The notes under the pieces are model-generated. The model saw only the letters and a program-made list of their open reading frames with translations, was not told the DNA's origin and did not search any database. A DNA stretch of 64,000 bases from an uncultured Ectothiorhodospiraceae bacterium (GTDB lineage: Bacteria; Pseudomonadota; Gammaproteobacteria; S012-40). Where the stretch lies: the NCBI GenBank assembly GCA_945787715.1, contig CALZJE010000012.1:1-64000 (forward strand), read 5' to 3'. How positions within the stretch are numbered: position 1 is the stretch's first letter; every line of letters starts with the position of its first letter. The position numbers and the translations under genes were made by a program. Of the stretch, positions 17,689-27,720 are shown piece by piece.

Positions 17689-20613
17689 ATGTTTGTAACG
17701 GGACAACGCTGGATATGCGAAACAGAACTCGACTTAGGTTTAGGTACAGTAATTAAAAGCGATCATCGCACCGTTACCATTGTATTCCTTGCAAGTGGAG
17801 AGACAAGAACTTACTCTCAACAAACAGCACCTTTACGTAGAGCCGCTTTTAATATTGGTGATAATGTTGAAAGCCATGAAGGTTGGAGCATCAAAATAAC
17901 CGACCTTACAGAGACCAATGGATTATTAACGTACCAAGGTGAAGATCAAAATGGACACGAGAAACAATTAGCCGAAGGAGGGCTCAGTAATACCATACAA
18001 CTCAACAGACCTCACGATCGTCTTTTTTCAGGACAAGTTGACAACAATAAGTGGTTTGAGCTTCGCCATAGTGCATTAAAGCACCAACAAAAATTAAAAA
18101 ACTCAGAGCTAACCGGGCTATATGATGCCCGAACTAGCTTAATTCCACATCAACTTTATATTGCACACGAAGTTGCAAAACGATTTGCCCCAAGAGTCCT
18201 ACTTGCTGACGAAGTTGGATTAGGAAAAACCATCGAAGCCTGTTTGATTATGCAGCATCAACTAATAACAGGCCGTGCAGAACGCGTACTAATCGTTGTC
18301 CCTGAAGCGTTATTACATCAATGGTTAGTTGAGTTGGTTCGCCGCTTTAACCTCTCATTTAGTATTTTTGACGCAGAGCGATGCGAAGCGATTAAAGACT
18401 CATCTGGGTTTGAAAATCCTTTTCAAGCAGAGCAACTCGTTCTTTGTGCGTTACCCTCACTAATCGAAAGTAAAGATAATCTTCAGCACGCTATTAATGG
18501 AAATTGGGATTTAGTTATTCTCGACGAAGCCCACCACCTGGATTGGTCCGAAGAAAAACCAAGCACTGAATATCTCGCAGCAGAAGCATTGGCTAAAAAT
18601 AGCAAGGGCTTGTTATTACTTACTGCTACGCCAGAACAACTCGGTAAAGCTGGACACTTTGCAAGATTGCGACTTTTAGATCCACAACGCTTTCATGACT
18701 ACAATGCATTTCTTGAGGAAGAGACACATTACCAAACCATCGCTGCAGTTATTGAAGCAATTCTTGATAACAAACCACTCGAACAAACCCAAATCAAACA
18801 CCTTGCTTCGTGGCTATCTTCTAGCGAAAGCGAGCATCAGCTCTCAGAACTAAAAAATTCATTATCACATGCATCCACAATTGATGAAGAGCAGAAACAG
18901 AAAATTATTAACCTACTTTTAGATAGACACGGCACTGGGCGAGTACTCTATAGAAATACACGAAACACTATTAAGGGTTTCCCTCAACGCTTTTTGAACT
19001 TATATCCACTTGAAACACCAGAACAATATTCAAAACTTTACCTCTTAGCCCAGCAACTTGAGTTTGCAGAAGATGAGTTAGTTGCTGCACCGGAGAGACT
19101 ATTCCGCATTGTCTCACAACTAAAACGTGAATTATCTACAGAAAGCTTTCCGCCCAGCTGGGTAGAATGTGACACTCGTATTGAGTTTCTCATTAATTTA
19201 CTTGAAAAGCAGAAACAAGATAAAATCCTTGTTATCTGTGCCAGCAGTACAACCGCCAAAGAACTAGAAAAAACCATCCGCTTTAAGACTGGATTCCGTG
19301 TATCAGCTTTCCATGAAGAACTAAGTATTATCGAACGTGATAGAGCAGCAAGTTATTTTGCTGATCAGGACGGCGGTGCACAAGCACTAATATGTTCTGA
19401 GATAGGAAGTGAGGGTAGAAATTTTCAATTTGCGAATCACTTAGTTTTATTTGATCTACCACTTAATCCTGACTTACTTGAACAACGCATCGGTCGACTT
19501 GATCGAATTGGACAAAGAAACGACATCCAAATTCATATCCCCTATTTCCGCCAATCGCCACAAGAAGTATTAACACGATGGTATAGCGAAGGGCTCAACG
19601 CATTCACTACTACTTGCCAAGTCGGAGATGCCGTCTATTCAAAAATAGAGCCCATGTTATTGCAACTACTTCAGGAGCCAGAATACAATGAAACGACCCT
19701 CATCACTCTAATCAATAGCACAAAAAAACTGGCCTCCGAATACAATGAAGCATTACAAAAAGGTAGAGATCGATTACTCGAATTAAACTCCTATAAGAGT
19801 GAAATAGCGCTTGAATTGCAATACGAAATCGAAAGTATAGATCGGGATCCAAATTTACAGGAATTCATGGAGAAGATTTTCGATTGCTATGGCGTAGACT
19901 ACGAAGATTTCAAACAAAATAGTTATTTGCTCAAACCAACCCCAAGAATGCCAGCAGCCCTATTTTCTGGCATTGATGAAGATGGTCGAGTCATTACCTA
20001 CAATCGCAGCACCGCACTATCAAATGAAGACATTCAATTTATCACCTGGAATCATCCATACACTCGCGATGCGATCGATTTTTTACTTTCAAGCGAACAA
20101 GGAAATACAGCCCTAATTGCGCTTAAAACAAATAAATTTCCAGCAGCATCAATAATTGTAGAAACAAATTACGCAATCGAATGCGTATTTCCCGAGGCAA
20201 ATCATGCAGGTTTAGGCATCAATTCACAAATTCAGCGTTATGTTTTTGGGCCAGGAAATGAAATACTCGATGAAGATCAATTCAACTTGCTGTTAAATGC
20301 AGAAAAAACAAATGTAGATAAGAAGACAGCTTACACTATCATCAAAACCAAATCCGATGAAATTAAAGCCCTAATGAAGACCGCCGAAGAGCTAGCCAAT
20401 AAAGAGCTGGATCGTTCTATTTCATCCAACCAAAGCAATCTATCCAATAAGATTGAGACTGAATTAGAACGACTTAGAACCTTAAAACAAGTTAATCCCA
20501 ACATTCGCCAAGAAGAGATTGAATATTACGAATCGTTACTTCGCATTGCTGACAAGAGACTATCCGAATCTAAATTACGCCTGGACTCCGCCCGCATAAT
20601 TATGACTCATTAA
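17689..20613 (+). CDS. rapA: RapA, RNA polymerase-recycling ATPase
   Basis: Swi2/Snf2-type ATPase that binds RNA polymerase and promotes its recycling. The N-terminal Tudor-like region (MFVTGQRWICETELDLGLGT) is followed by Walker A DEVGLGKT (174-181), the DEAH box VILDEAHHLDW (277-287), and the helicase C-terminal block QRIGRLDRIGQRNDI. The C-terminal half contains the RapA-specific region. Length of 974 aa fits RapA (about 968). The ATG at 17689 has an AGGAAATAACG-type ribosome site. It appears monocistronic. Confidence 0.96.
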   Translation: MFVTGQRWICETELDLGLGTVIKSDHRTVTIVFLASGETRTYSQQTAPLRRAAFNIGDNVESHEGWSIKITDLTETNGLLTYQGEDQNGHEKQLAEGGLSNTIQLNRPHDRLFSGQVDNNKWFELRHSALKHQQKLKNSELTGLYDARTSLIPHQLYIAHEVAKRFAPRVLLADEVGLGKTIEACLIMQHQLITGRAERVLIVVPEALLHQWLVELVRRFNLSFSIFDAERCEAIKDSSGFENPFQAEQLVLCALPSLIESKDNLQHAINGNWDLVILDEAHHLDWSEEKPSTEYLAAEALAKNSKGLLLLTATPEQLGKAGHFARLRLLDPQRFHDYNAFLEEETHYQTIAAVIEAILDNKPLEQTQIKHLASWLSSSESEHQLSELKNSLSHASTIDEEQKQKIINLLLDRHGTGRVLYRNTRNTIKGFPQRFLNLYPLETPEQYSKLYLLAQQLEFAEDELVAAPERLFRIVSQLKRELSTESFPPSWVECDTRIEFLINLLEKQKQDKILVICASSTTAKELEKTIRFKTGFRVSAFHEELSIIERDRAASYFADQDGGAQALICSEIGSEGRNFQFANHLVLFDLPLNPDLLEQRIGRLDRIGQRNDIQIHIPYFRQSPQEVLTRWYSEGLNAFTTTCQVGDAVYSKIEPMLLQLLQEPEYNETTLITLINSTKKLASEYNEALQKGRDRLLELNSYKSEIALELQYEIESIDRDPNLQEFMEKIFDCYGVDYEDFKQNSYLLKPTPRMPAALFSGIDEDGRVITYNRSTALSNEDIQFITWNHPYTRDAIDFLLSSEQGNTALIALKTNKFPAASIIVETNYAIECVFPEANHAGLGINSQIQRYVFGPGNEILDEDQFNLLLNAEKTNVDKKTAYTIIKTKSDEIKALMKTAEELANKELDRSISSNQSNLSNKIETELERLRTLKQVNPNIRQEEIEYYESLLRIADKRLSESKLRLDSARIIMTH

Positions 20614-20929
20614 ACAGCTAGCAAAATATACTAATCTCATATCTAACACAGTTACCCACTAGCTACATCCACCAAGGATGGTGGAAGTACTGATTTTGCA
20701 GGAACAATAACCAGTCGGCTCCTATTCTCGGACTCTCTCCTAGCCTCTACAAAGTGAGTGACATCTCGTTTTTTCTGTCAAAATCATTTAGCCTCATATA
20801 ATCAATCGCTTATCCTCCCAATCAGCCCATAAGCCACTGAAATAAAAAGACTAAAGATATTCTTAATTATGCCGTTATTTAAACATAAGCGAGGAAGACT
20901 ATTTTTAGCAGATAACGTGGTACGTAATT
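20614..20929. other. Intergenic region after rapA
   Basis: About 315 bases. It contains a small hairpin CCACC-aaggat-GGTGG near 20669-20684 without a T-run. The promoter for the DUF5610-like gene should lie at its right side. No ORF or repeat recognised. Confidence 0.4.
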
Positions 20930-22129
20930 ATGATCAATCAAATTACTTCAACACCAATCAAGCAGCACATGTATCCACAACGAGAACGCAATGACGTTAA
21001 AATTGACGATCAGGTTTCAAAACCGTCGCAAGCTACTTCTTTATCCTCAGAATCCAGCCAACGAATTGTTAATGACAAAGTTATTGAGCAGCTGGATAAA
21101 GTACTGCAAAAAAGCCATGCCAATGAAATCCGAACACTCGATCCTAAAAACTACACTCCCGAATCGGTTTCAAAGCAAATTCTTGATTTTGTAAAAAATG
21201 CGATAGATCGTGCTGACGCACGTGGTGAAAATGTTGGCGGTATGATCGAGCAAGCAAAACAAGGAATAGATCTCGGATTTAAACAAGCTAAAAATATTCT
21301 AACCAGCTTAAATGCACTTTCAGGGAAAATTGCTGAAGGTGTGCAACAAACCTATGAGCTTATCAATAGTGGAATGGAAGAAATTGTTAAATCGTTTAAA
21401 GAAACTAATGAGGCTCAACCATCTGTTACAACTGTTAGTACTAAATCAACTTCCCAAGAATCCGCTTTCAATTTAACAATCCACACTCAAGATGGCGATG
21501 AAATAAATATTGGACTAGACCATAGTATATCCAACGCTGAATATGACGTTCAACTATCAAATAGTAAGGAGACAAATGTTGAGTTACACTCAGTTTCATC
21601 TAACTCTAGCCGCAGCTTTAATATATCGGTCAGTGGTGAACTTGATGAAAAAGAAATAGCTGCTATTGAAGTACTTCTATCCGATGTGAAATCGGTTTCA
21701 GATCGTTTTTTTGATGCTGATGTTGAAGCCGCCTTCATTACAGGATTAAAACTTGGCTTTAATAGCAAAGAACTTGTAGGTTTTTCACTTGAACTGAATC
21801 AAAATTATTCTGAATCAGCATCAAAAGCTTATCGTGAGATTGGCGGTTTCACTACATCAAACGCAATCTCGTCAAAACCCGCAGCGAGTGAAATTGATAC
21901 ACTATTAGCTGCTATTCAAAGTTTTTCTGAGCCATTTGTATCAACTGCAAAACAAATCGAAGAGGCTCCATTGTTCAACGAAAATAAGCAAATTGCTGAG
22001 CAGTTGTTTAGCCATTTTTCGAAATCAAATAATGCTCATCAAGCCTCTGTTCAGCAGCTGGAAGCACTAACAGGTGCACCGTTCAATAACCTGGCTTCTG
22101 ATCTATTCTCAGCTGCTAGAAACGCATAG
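20930..22129 (+). CDS. DUF5610-like protein of unknown function
   Basis: A 399-aa hydrophilic protein. The N-terminal ~60 residues are low-complexity and Ser/Gln-rich. They are followed by a helical block (NYTPESVSKQILDFVKNAID, then ENVGGMIEQAKQGIDLGFKQ) that resembles what I recall of DUF5610. The middle is beta-rich and Ser-rich (FNLTIHTQDGDEINIGLDHS), and the C-terminal half is helical. There is no signal peptide or membrane helix. It ends three bases before the convergent TerB gene's stop. Coding is certain; the domain label is from memory of the family pattern and moderately sure. Confidence 0.78.
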   Translation: MINQITSTPIKQHMYPQRERNDVKIDDQVSKPSQATSLSSESSQRIVNDKVIEQLDKVLQKSHANEIRTLDPKNYTPESVSKQILDFVKNAIDRADARGENVGGMIEQAKQGIDLGFKQAKNILTSLNALSGKIAEGVQQTYELINSGMEEIVKSFKETNEAQPSVTTVSTKSTSQESAFNLTIHTQDGDEINIGLDHSISNAEYDVQLSNSKETNVELHSVSSNSSRSFNISVSGELDEKEIAAIEVLLSDVKSVSDRFFDADVEAAFITGLKLGFNSKELVGFSLELNQNYSESASKAYREIGGFTTSNAISSKPAASEIDTLLAAIQSFSEPFVSTAKQIEEAPLFNENKQIAEQLFSHFSKSNNAHQASVQQLEALTGAPFNNLASDLFSAARNA

Positions 22130-22132
22130 AAA

Positions 22133-22588
22133 TCAATCAACCATAGATTGGATTCGAATTTTTGTGGCGATAAAGTCCTCATGTGAGACATAAATCAATT
22201 CGGATATTTTGCGTACAAGATATTCTTCATCTCTATCAAGATGGTTATCAGCAAATGCAATTTGCCAAAGTAGCTCAATAATATGAACTTTATCATCATA
22301 CTCAAAATGTGAATTAATCAGAGAAGTGAATTGATAATAATCAGTGGAGTTTTTTAATTCCTCTTCTGCTAGAGAAATAATTTCTTGTGTTTCATTGTTA
22401 GAAAGATCAAATTTCGCACTCACTGCTGAAAATAACACCTTTTTCTCATCCTCACTAATCTGATCATCCATGCGAAGCATCTCGACAAGCAATGCAGTAC
22501 TCGCCAACTTTAATGAATGCTCATAATCAGCAGAATCACGGGATGTTGAAAAATTCTTATCGAAAAACGCTTTGATTCCGGCTAGCAT
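22133..22588 (-). CDS. TerB-family protein
   Basis: 151-aa helical protein matching the TerB-like (tellurite resistance B) fold. Blocks are LASTALLVEMLRMDDQISEDEKKVLFSAV and WQIAFADNHLDRDEEYLVRKIS, each with the acidic D-x-x-x-x-x-E/D pattern that binds metal in TerB. No other ter genes are present, so tellurite resistance is not implied; solitary TerB-like proteins are widespread and of unknown role. It lies 26 bases downstream of the rhomboid gene on the same strand and is probably co-transcribed. Confidence 0.85.
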   Translation of the reverse strand: MLAGIKAFFDKNFSTSRDSADYEHSLKLASTALLVEMLRMDDQISEDEKKVLFSAVSAKFDLSNNETQEIISLAEEELKNSTDYYQFTSLINSHFEYDDKVHIIELLWQIAFADNHLDRDEEYLVRKISELIYVSHEDFIATKIRIQSMVD

Positions 22589-22614
22589 AAAAACATCCTT
22601 CGAAAGATAAATCG

Positions 22615-23163
22615 TTAAATTTTTCGCCGCCTTATTTCAGGCGGCTCCAAATAGCTTGCGAGTATGATTCCGGCAAGCAATCCAAAAAAGTGTCCTTCCC
22701 ACGAAATTTGAGAGCCCTGAGGAAATATTCCCCAGACTATTCCACCATAAAGAAATATGGTAAAAAAAGCTAATACAAAGGATTTCAAACTCTTCTCATA
22801 CCAAGCTGCAGCAACTAAGAATCCGAAATAGCCAAAAATCAACCCACTCGCACCGATATGAAACGCCGGTCGAGCAAAAATCCAAGTCGCAATTCCCGCC
22901 ACTAAAGTGATACCAATAGTGACAATAATATATTCACGAAATCCGCGAAGCAGGATAAACCAACTGAGAATAGCAATAGGTAATGTGTTCGCAATAAGAT
23001 GGGACATATTTGCGTGAAGCAGAGGCCAGACCAAAACCCCTACTAATCCATCTATCGAACGCGGATAGATTCCCCATGCACCAAGAGCGTGTCCTATACT
23101 GCTGTTATATAGCTCAATGAGCCACAGAACACCGATTATTATCGTAATCTCGGTAAAACGCAT
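22615..23163 (-). CDS. Rhomboid family intramembrane serine protease
   Basis: Polytopic inner-membrane protease, 182 aa. The catalytic serine is in HIGASGLIFGY (S106) and the catalytic histidine in SWEGHFFGLLAG (H158). The conserved HxxxxHLxxN element appears as LLHANMSHLIANTLP (about 49-62). About six membrane segments are expected, the minimal bacterial rhomboid core. Substrates are unknown. It precedes the TerB gene with 26 bases between and follows the RRM gene by 77 bases on the same strand. Confidence 0.93.
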   Translation of the reverse strand: MRFTEITIIIGVLWLIELYNSSIGHALGAWGIYPRSIDGLVGVLVWPLLHANMSHLIANTLPIAILSWFILLRGFREYIIVTIGITLVAGIATWIFARPAFHIGASGLIFGYFGFLVAAAWYEKSLKSFVLAFFTIFLYGGIVWGIFPQGSQISWEGHFFGLLAGIILASYLEPPEIRRRKI

Positions 23164-23240
23164 GAGTTACTAGCCTAATCTTTTTATAATTCTAGTTAAT
23201 ATTGCTTCAAAACACTTCGGCTTCGCAACACTTCGTTTAG

Positions 23241-23753
23241 CTAGATTTCGACGTCACCTTTTTGGGAATTTGCCGCACTAACTTTTAGTGAACGACCAAA
23301 AAAATCACTCCCGTCGAGATCGGCAATGGCTCGTAACGCATCTGCTTCGTGCATTTCAACAAATCCAAAGCCTTTTGCTTTACCTGTCTCACGATCTTTG
23401 ACGATTCTAATTGAAATAATTTCACCATAGGGTTCAAAGATAGATGCGAGTTGTCGACCCCGTGTTTTATAAGCTAGATTACCGACAAAAATGGAAAGAG
23501 TGCCTGAATCAGATACAACACTACGCGTTTGCGTACGTGCTTGTGGCGCTCGTGTTTGTGGGGCTCGGGCTGGACGGACTTCAGAAGTGCTATCAACTTT
23601 CGCTAATGTATCTCTGGCCCCAACAAGAACCCCGATCAATAAACCAAGAGCGATACCTAATGCTCCATTATCAACAATGCCGAAGCCAACAAAATAGACT
23701 AATAAATATCCAGCAACTGCCAAAATTACTGCGGTAACAATGGTTTTCGTCAT
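23241..23753 (-). CDS. Membrane-tethered RRM RNA-binding protein
   Basis: The N-terminal ~45 residues form two hydrophobic segments (VTAVILAVAGYLLVYFVGFG and GALGIALGLLIGVLVGA). A low-complexity linker rich in Arg/Ala/Pro/Gln follows (APQTRAPQARTQTR), then a single RRM domain at about 86-165 with RNP2 IFVGNLAY and RNP1 KGFGFVEM. Such membrane-anchored RRM proteins occur in gammaproteobacteria; RNA targets are unknown. The tether implies binding RNA at the inner membrane (inference). Plus-strand ORFs at 23444-23737 and 23491-23697 are shadows caused by the biased linker. Confidence 0.87.
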   Translation of the reverse strand: MTKTIVTAVILAVAGYLLVYFVGFGIVDNGALGIALGLLIGVLVGARDTLAKVDSTSEVRPARAPQTRAPQARTQTRSVVSDSGTLSIFVGNLAYKTRGRQLASIFEPYGEIISIRIVKDRETGKAKGFGFVEMHEADALRAIADLDGSDFFGRSLKVSAANSQKGDVEI

Positions 23754-24004
23754 TTGTGTATTCCTGTATCAATATCTCTAAAACTTCTACTATTTTATGG
23801 CGATCGAATAACCAAAACGCTTAGCCATAGCAACTAAAAAACCCATATTATCATAGTTTAATTCTTTGAAATTAGCTTTCTCCTACTCTAATTGTTATTG
23901 AGAATAACTTTTCATACTTTCCTGCAATCAATTTAAGACTAAAAATTGACAGAATGAACTCATCATAGCGACAATAGAAAGAAATCTAACACCAAAGGAT
24001 GTCC

Positions 24005-25537
24005 ATGGAAAAAATTAGCTTACCCGAGCTATTTCGCAACACGGCCGAGAAATACAAAGATTTCACTGCAATCAATTTCTCAGGAAAAAAAACCAGCTTT
24101 CATGAGCTTGATCGACTTAGTGATAATCTTGCGGCCAGCCTTTCACATAATGGATTGACAAAAGGCAATCGAATTGCCCTCTATTGCATTAACTCAGACT
24201 CTTTTGCGATTGCCTATTTGGGAATTGTAAAAGCAGGTGCCACAGTAATTCCTCTCAATCTACTGCAAACACCTGTAGAAATTTCATACATAATGAACGA
24301 TGCCGATGTAAATGGAATTATTTATCATGAAGCGTTTGATCAAGCTGTCGAGGCAATTAGAAGCAACGTCCATAATTTAGAAACTTATATCCGCATCGGA
24401 GTAAACCCCAACGATGAAGTCCAGGACTTCCACACCCTAATTCAAACTGATAGTACCGCGCCGGAAATAACATTTAATCCTCAGGACGACTTAGCAGCAA
24501 TCCTATACACTTCAGGGACAACCGGAAAACCAAAAGGCGCAATGCTTACCCACAGCAACCTGGCGAGCAATACTGACAGCGTAATAAAATCCATCAAACT
24601 CATTCCTGGAAAAGATATTCTTGTTGCTGTCCTTCCTATGTTTCACGCTTTTGCTGCAACAGCTGCCATGCTTACTCCCATGCTACGTGGCTTAACGATG
24701 ATGCCCATAGTAAAATTTGAGCCCGAGCTTCTAGCTAACTCCATTCATGCAGGCAAAGCAACCATTTTATTTGCCGTTCCCAGCATGTACAACGTACTTC
24801 TCAATATGAAGGAAGAGCAAGTTGCAAAATTATCAAGCTTACGATTCTGTGTTTCCGGTGGCGCAGCTATGCCGGAAAAAATAATGCAAAGTTTTGAAGA
24901 AAAGTTTGGGAAACTTATTTATGAAGGTTATGGACCCACGGAGTGCTCACCGGTGACAAATGTAAATCCGATTGGAGGAACTAGAAAAATATTATCGGTT
25001 GGATTACCAGTAGAACATGTGAGCTTATGCATTAAAGATACGGAAGGCAATGATCTCCCCAACAACGAAGTGGGAGAAATTTGTGTTCGTGGTCCGAATG
25101 TAATGAAAGGATACTGGAACCGCCCAGAAGATACTCGCAAATCTTTTTTTGGTGATTGGTTTCGCACAGGCGATTTAGGGAAAAAAGATGACGATGGCTA
25201 TTACTATATTGTTGATAGAATAAAAGACATGATCATTGTCAATGGCATGAACGTCTATCCAAGAATTGTAGAAGAAGTTTTATACCAACATCCAGATATT
25301 GCTGAGTGTGCAGTTATTGGTATTGACGATAAGTTACACGGTGAAATAGTCGCTGCCTATATAGTAACTAAACCAGGCACTGAATTAAGCTCTTCAGATG
25401 TTAGAAGCTTTTGTCGAGACAAACTCGGTCGCTATCAGATCCCAAGAAAATATTTCTTTATTGACGCATTACCAAAAAATGCAACAGGAAAAATTTTGAA
25501 ACGAGAGCTTAAAGAACAAAAACTTGAGACCGCATAA
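24005..25537 (+). CDS. Acyl-CoA synthetase (AMP-binding, long-chain fatty acid type)
   Basis: Adenylate-forming ligase of about 510 aa that activates a carboxylic acid, probably a fatty acid, to its CoA thioester. Core motifs: YTSGTTGKPKGAML (P-loop), YGPTECSPV, WFRTGDLGKKDDDGY, and the C-terminal lysine region PKNATGKILKREL. I prefer ATG 24005 over the track's 23999 because AAAGGA then sits five bases upstream; with 23999 the Shine-Dalgarno would overlap the start codon. Chain-length specificity cannot be read from sequence. It stands alone and converges with prlC through a shared terminator. Confidence 0.88.
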   Translation: MEKISLPELFRNTAEKYKDFTAINFSGKKTSFHELDRLSDNLAASLSHNGLTKGNRIALYCINSDSFAIAYLGIVKAGATVIPLNLLQTPVEISYIMNDADVNGIIYHEAFDQAVEAIRSNVHNLETYIRIGVNPNDEVQDFHTLIQTDSTAPEITFNPQDDLAAILYTSGTTGKPKGAMLTHSNLASNTDSVIKSIKLIPGKDILVAVLPMFHAFAATAAMLTPMLRGLTMMPIVKFEPELLANSIHAGKATILFAVPSMYNVLLNMKEEQVAKLSSLRFCVSGGAAMPEKIMQSFEEKFGKLIYEGYGPTECSPVTNVNPIGGTRKILSVGLPVEHVSLCIKDTEGNDLPNNEVGEICVRGPNVMKGYWNRPEDTRKSFFGDWFRTGDLGKKDDDGYYYIVDRIKDMIIVNGMNVYPRIVEEVLYQHPDIAECAVIGIDDKLHGEIVAAYIVTKPGTELSSSDVRSFCRDKLGRYQIPRKYFFIDALPKNATGKILKRELKEQKLETA

Positions 25538-25549
25538 ACAAATGAAATG

Positions 25550-25577
25550 GCGCTGCTCGATTGAAGTTGAGCAGCGC
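25550..25577. terminator. Bidirectional terminator hairpin
   Basis: Perfect 9-bp inverted repeat GCGCTGCTC / GAGCAGCGC with a 10-base loop, centred between the stops of the convergent acyl-CoA synthetase and prlC genes. There is no long T-run, but its position strongly suggests shared termination. Confidence 0.72.
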
Positions 25578-25585
25578 TAATAATA

Positions 25586-27628
25586 TTAAGCATTGATTCC
25601 ACTATGTCTTAAAAGTGCATCAATTTCAGGCTCCCTCCCACGAAATGCAATAAACAAATCCATTGGTTCTACGGAACCACCTTTCTCTAAAACATTTTCC
25701 AGAAAAGCTTTACCTGTCTCTTCATTGAAAACGCCTTCTTCTTCAAATTTGGAAAAAGCATCAGCGGATAACACTTCCGCCCACTTGTAGCTGTAATAAC
25801 CAGCAGCATAGCCGCCTGCAAAAATATGCGAGAAACTGTGTGCAAAACGATTAAACTTGGGGGGCATGAGCACCGCAACTTCGTCTCTCACTTCATCAAG
25901 AATATCGTAGATTCGTGCACCTAGCTCTGAAGAAAACTCCAAATGAATGCGAAAATCAAAGATGGCAAACTCAAGCTGACGTAACATCTGCATGCCTGAC
26001 TGGAAGTTTTTCGCAGCTACCATTTTCTGATATAACTCATCTGGCAACCGCTCACCGGACTCATAGTGCTTAGCAATCACATCTAGCGCTGACTTTTCCC
26101 AACACCAGTTCTCAAGGAATTGACTGGGGAGTTCCACGGCATCCCAGGGCACACCGCTTATTCCTGAAACACTGGGATAATCAATTTGTGTCATCATATG
26201 ATGCAGACCATGACCGAATTCATGGAATAATGTAATAACTTCATCATGCGTAAAAAGCGCAGGGATATCACCGACCGGCGGTGTGAAATTGCAAGTCAGA
26301 TATGCAACTGGCGCTTGGGCTGTATCGTCAAACACCATCCGAGACAGACACTCATCCATCCACGCGCCACCGCGCTTATTAGGGCGGGCATATAGATCAA
26401 GAAAAAATTGTCCTCGAATAGCGCCTTGTTTTCCGATTATTTGAAAAAAGCGAACGTCTTTATGCCAAGTATCCACATCTTTCTTTTCAGAAATCGTCAC
26501 GCCGTATAAACGCTGCACAACCTCAAACAGTCCATGCAAAACATTATCTTCTGGAAAATAAGGTTTCAGCTCCTCTTGCGAAATTGAATATTTATGATTT
26601 CGTAATTTTTCCGAATAATAAGGCACATCCCAAGCTTGTAGCTCATCAATGTCAAATTCTGACTTGGTAAATGCTTGCAACTCAGCTAAATCCTTTTTCG
26701 CATTCCCGGAAGATTTATCCACCAATTCATTAAGAAACTCCATCACCTTTTCTGTACCAGGAGCCATTTTTGTTGCTAATGATTTCTCAGCAAAACTGCT
26801 AAATCCGAGTAACTGTGCAACCTCATGACGAAGCGTGAGTATCTCATCCATTAAAGATGAATTATCCCATTTACCCGCATACTCACCTTGATCAGATGCA
26901 CGAGTGACATAAGCGGTATACATCTCTTCACGCAATGCTGAATCAGCCGCATAAAGCATAGTTGGATAATAAGACGGAAATTCCAAGGTCAATGCCCAAC
27001 CACTCTCGCCCATTTGCTCTGCAGTTTGTTTAGCCAGGTTTTTTACTGAATCTGGCAACCCAGCAAGATCCGTCTCATCTGTGATGATATTAGTCCACGC
27101 GTGTGTTGCATCCAGTAAATTTTGGTCAAACTTACTGCTGAGATTGGACAACTCCTGCATAATTTCTTTGTAACGTTGTTTCTTTTCAGAAGTCAGATCA
27201 ATACCGGAGAGGCGAAAATCACGCAATGCATTATCAACGATTTTTTTCTGGGCTTCATCAAGTTGATTAAAGTCGTCTCTATCTTTAATTTGTTGGTAAG
27301 CATTGAACAGTTTTTCGTTTTGACCCATCTCTGTTGAATAAACACTTAACTTTGGAAGGCATGCATTATAAGCATCACGTAATGCATCACTATTTACAAC
27401 TGAGTTCATATGACTGACAGGAGACCAGGTTCGACTCAATTTTTCTGAAATTAACTCCAAAGGTTTTATCAAATTATCCCAGGTGTATTCACTGTTTGAA
27501 TTGAGTAGTTTTTCAACATATTCTCGACTTTCAGATAAAATTTGATCAATAGCAGGCTCAACATGCTCAGGTTTAATTTGTGAAAACGGGGGCAAACTAA
27601 ACGCAGTTAATAAAGGGTTTTCGCTCAT
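25586..27628 (-). CDS. prlC: Oligopeptidase A (M3 metallopeptidase)
   Basis: Cytoplasmic zinc metallopeptidase that degrades oligopeptides, including signal-peptide fragments. The HExxH motif is HEFGHGLHHM at 469-478, with the M3 downstream glutamate region (WDAVELPSQFLENW). N-terminal MSENPLLTAFSLPPFSQIKPEHVEPA and C-terminal FAGGYAAGYYSYKWAEVLSAD are typical of OpdA/PrlC. Length of 680 aa is exactly in the family range. It diverges from gor with only about 90 bases between, so the two promoters are close together. Confidence 0.96.
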   Translation of the reverse strand: MSENPLLTAFSLPPFSQIKPEHVEPAIDQILSESREYVEKLLNSNSEYTWDNLIKPLELISEKLSRTWSPVSHMNSVVNSDALRDAYNACLPKLSVYSTEMGQNEKLFNAYQQIKDRDDFNQLDEAQKKIVDNALRDFRLSGIDLTSEKKQRYKEIMQELSNLSSKFDQNLLDATHAWTNIITDETDLAGLPDSVKNLAKQTAEQMGESGWALTLEFPSYYPTMLYAADSALREEMYTAYVTRASDQGEYAGKWDNSSLMDEILTLRHEVAQLLGFSSFAEKSLATKMAPGTEKVMEFLNELVDKSSGNAKKDLAELQAFTKSEFDIDELQAWDVPYYSEKLRNHKYSISQEELKPYFPEDNVLHGLFEVVQRLYGVTISEKKDVDTWHKDVRFFQIIGKQGAIRGQFFLDLYARPNKRGGAWMDECLSRMVFDDTAQAPVAYLTCNFTPPVGDIPALFTHDEVITLFHEFGHGLHHMMTQIDYPSVSGISGVPWDAVELPSQFLENWCWEKSALDVIAKHYESGERLPDELYQKMVAAKNFQSGMQMLRQLEFAIFDFRIHLEFSSELGARIYDILDEVRDEVAVLMPPKFNRFAHSFSHIFAGGYAAGYYSYKWAEVLSADAFSKFEEEGVFNEETGKAFLENVLEKGGSVEPMDLFIAFRGREPEIDALLRHSGINA

Positions 27629-27720
27629 TTTGTAACTCTTTTAGAAATTGATATCAGGTTGGGTGCTACAATACCTAACTTACAAGGCACTCACAAGCAA
27701 TAGAAATAGCCGGAGAAAAT

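Noticed and set aside
23444-23737. Two plus-strand ORFs opposite the RRM gene
   Set aside because: They are open only because of the biased Arg/Ala/Gln linker codons on the minus strand.
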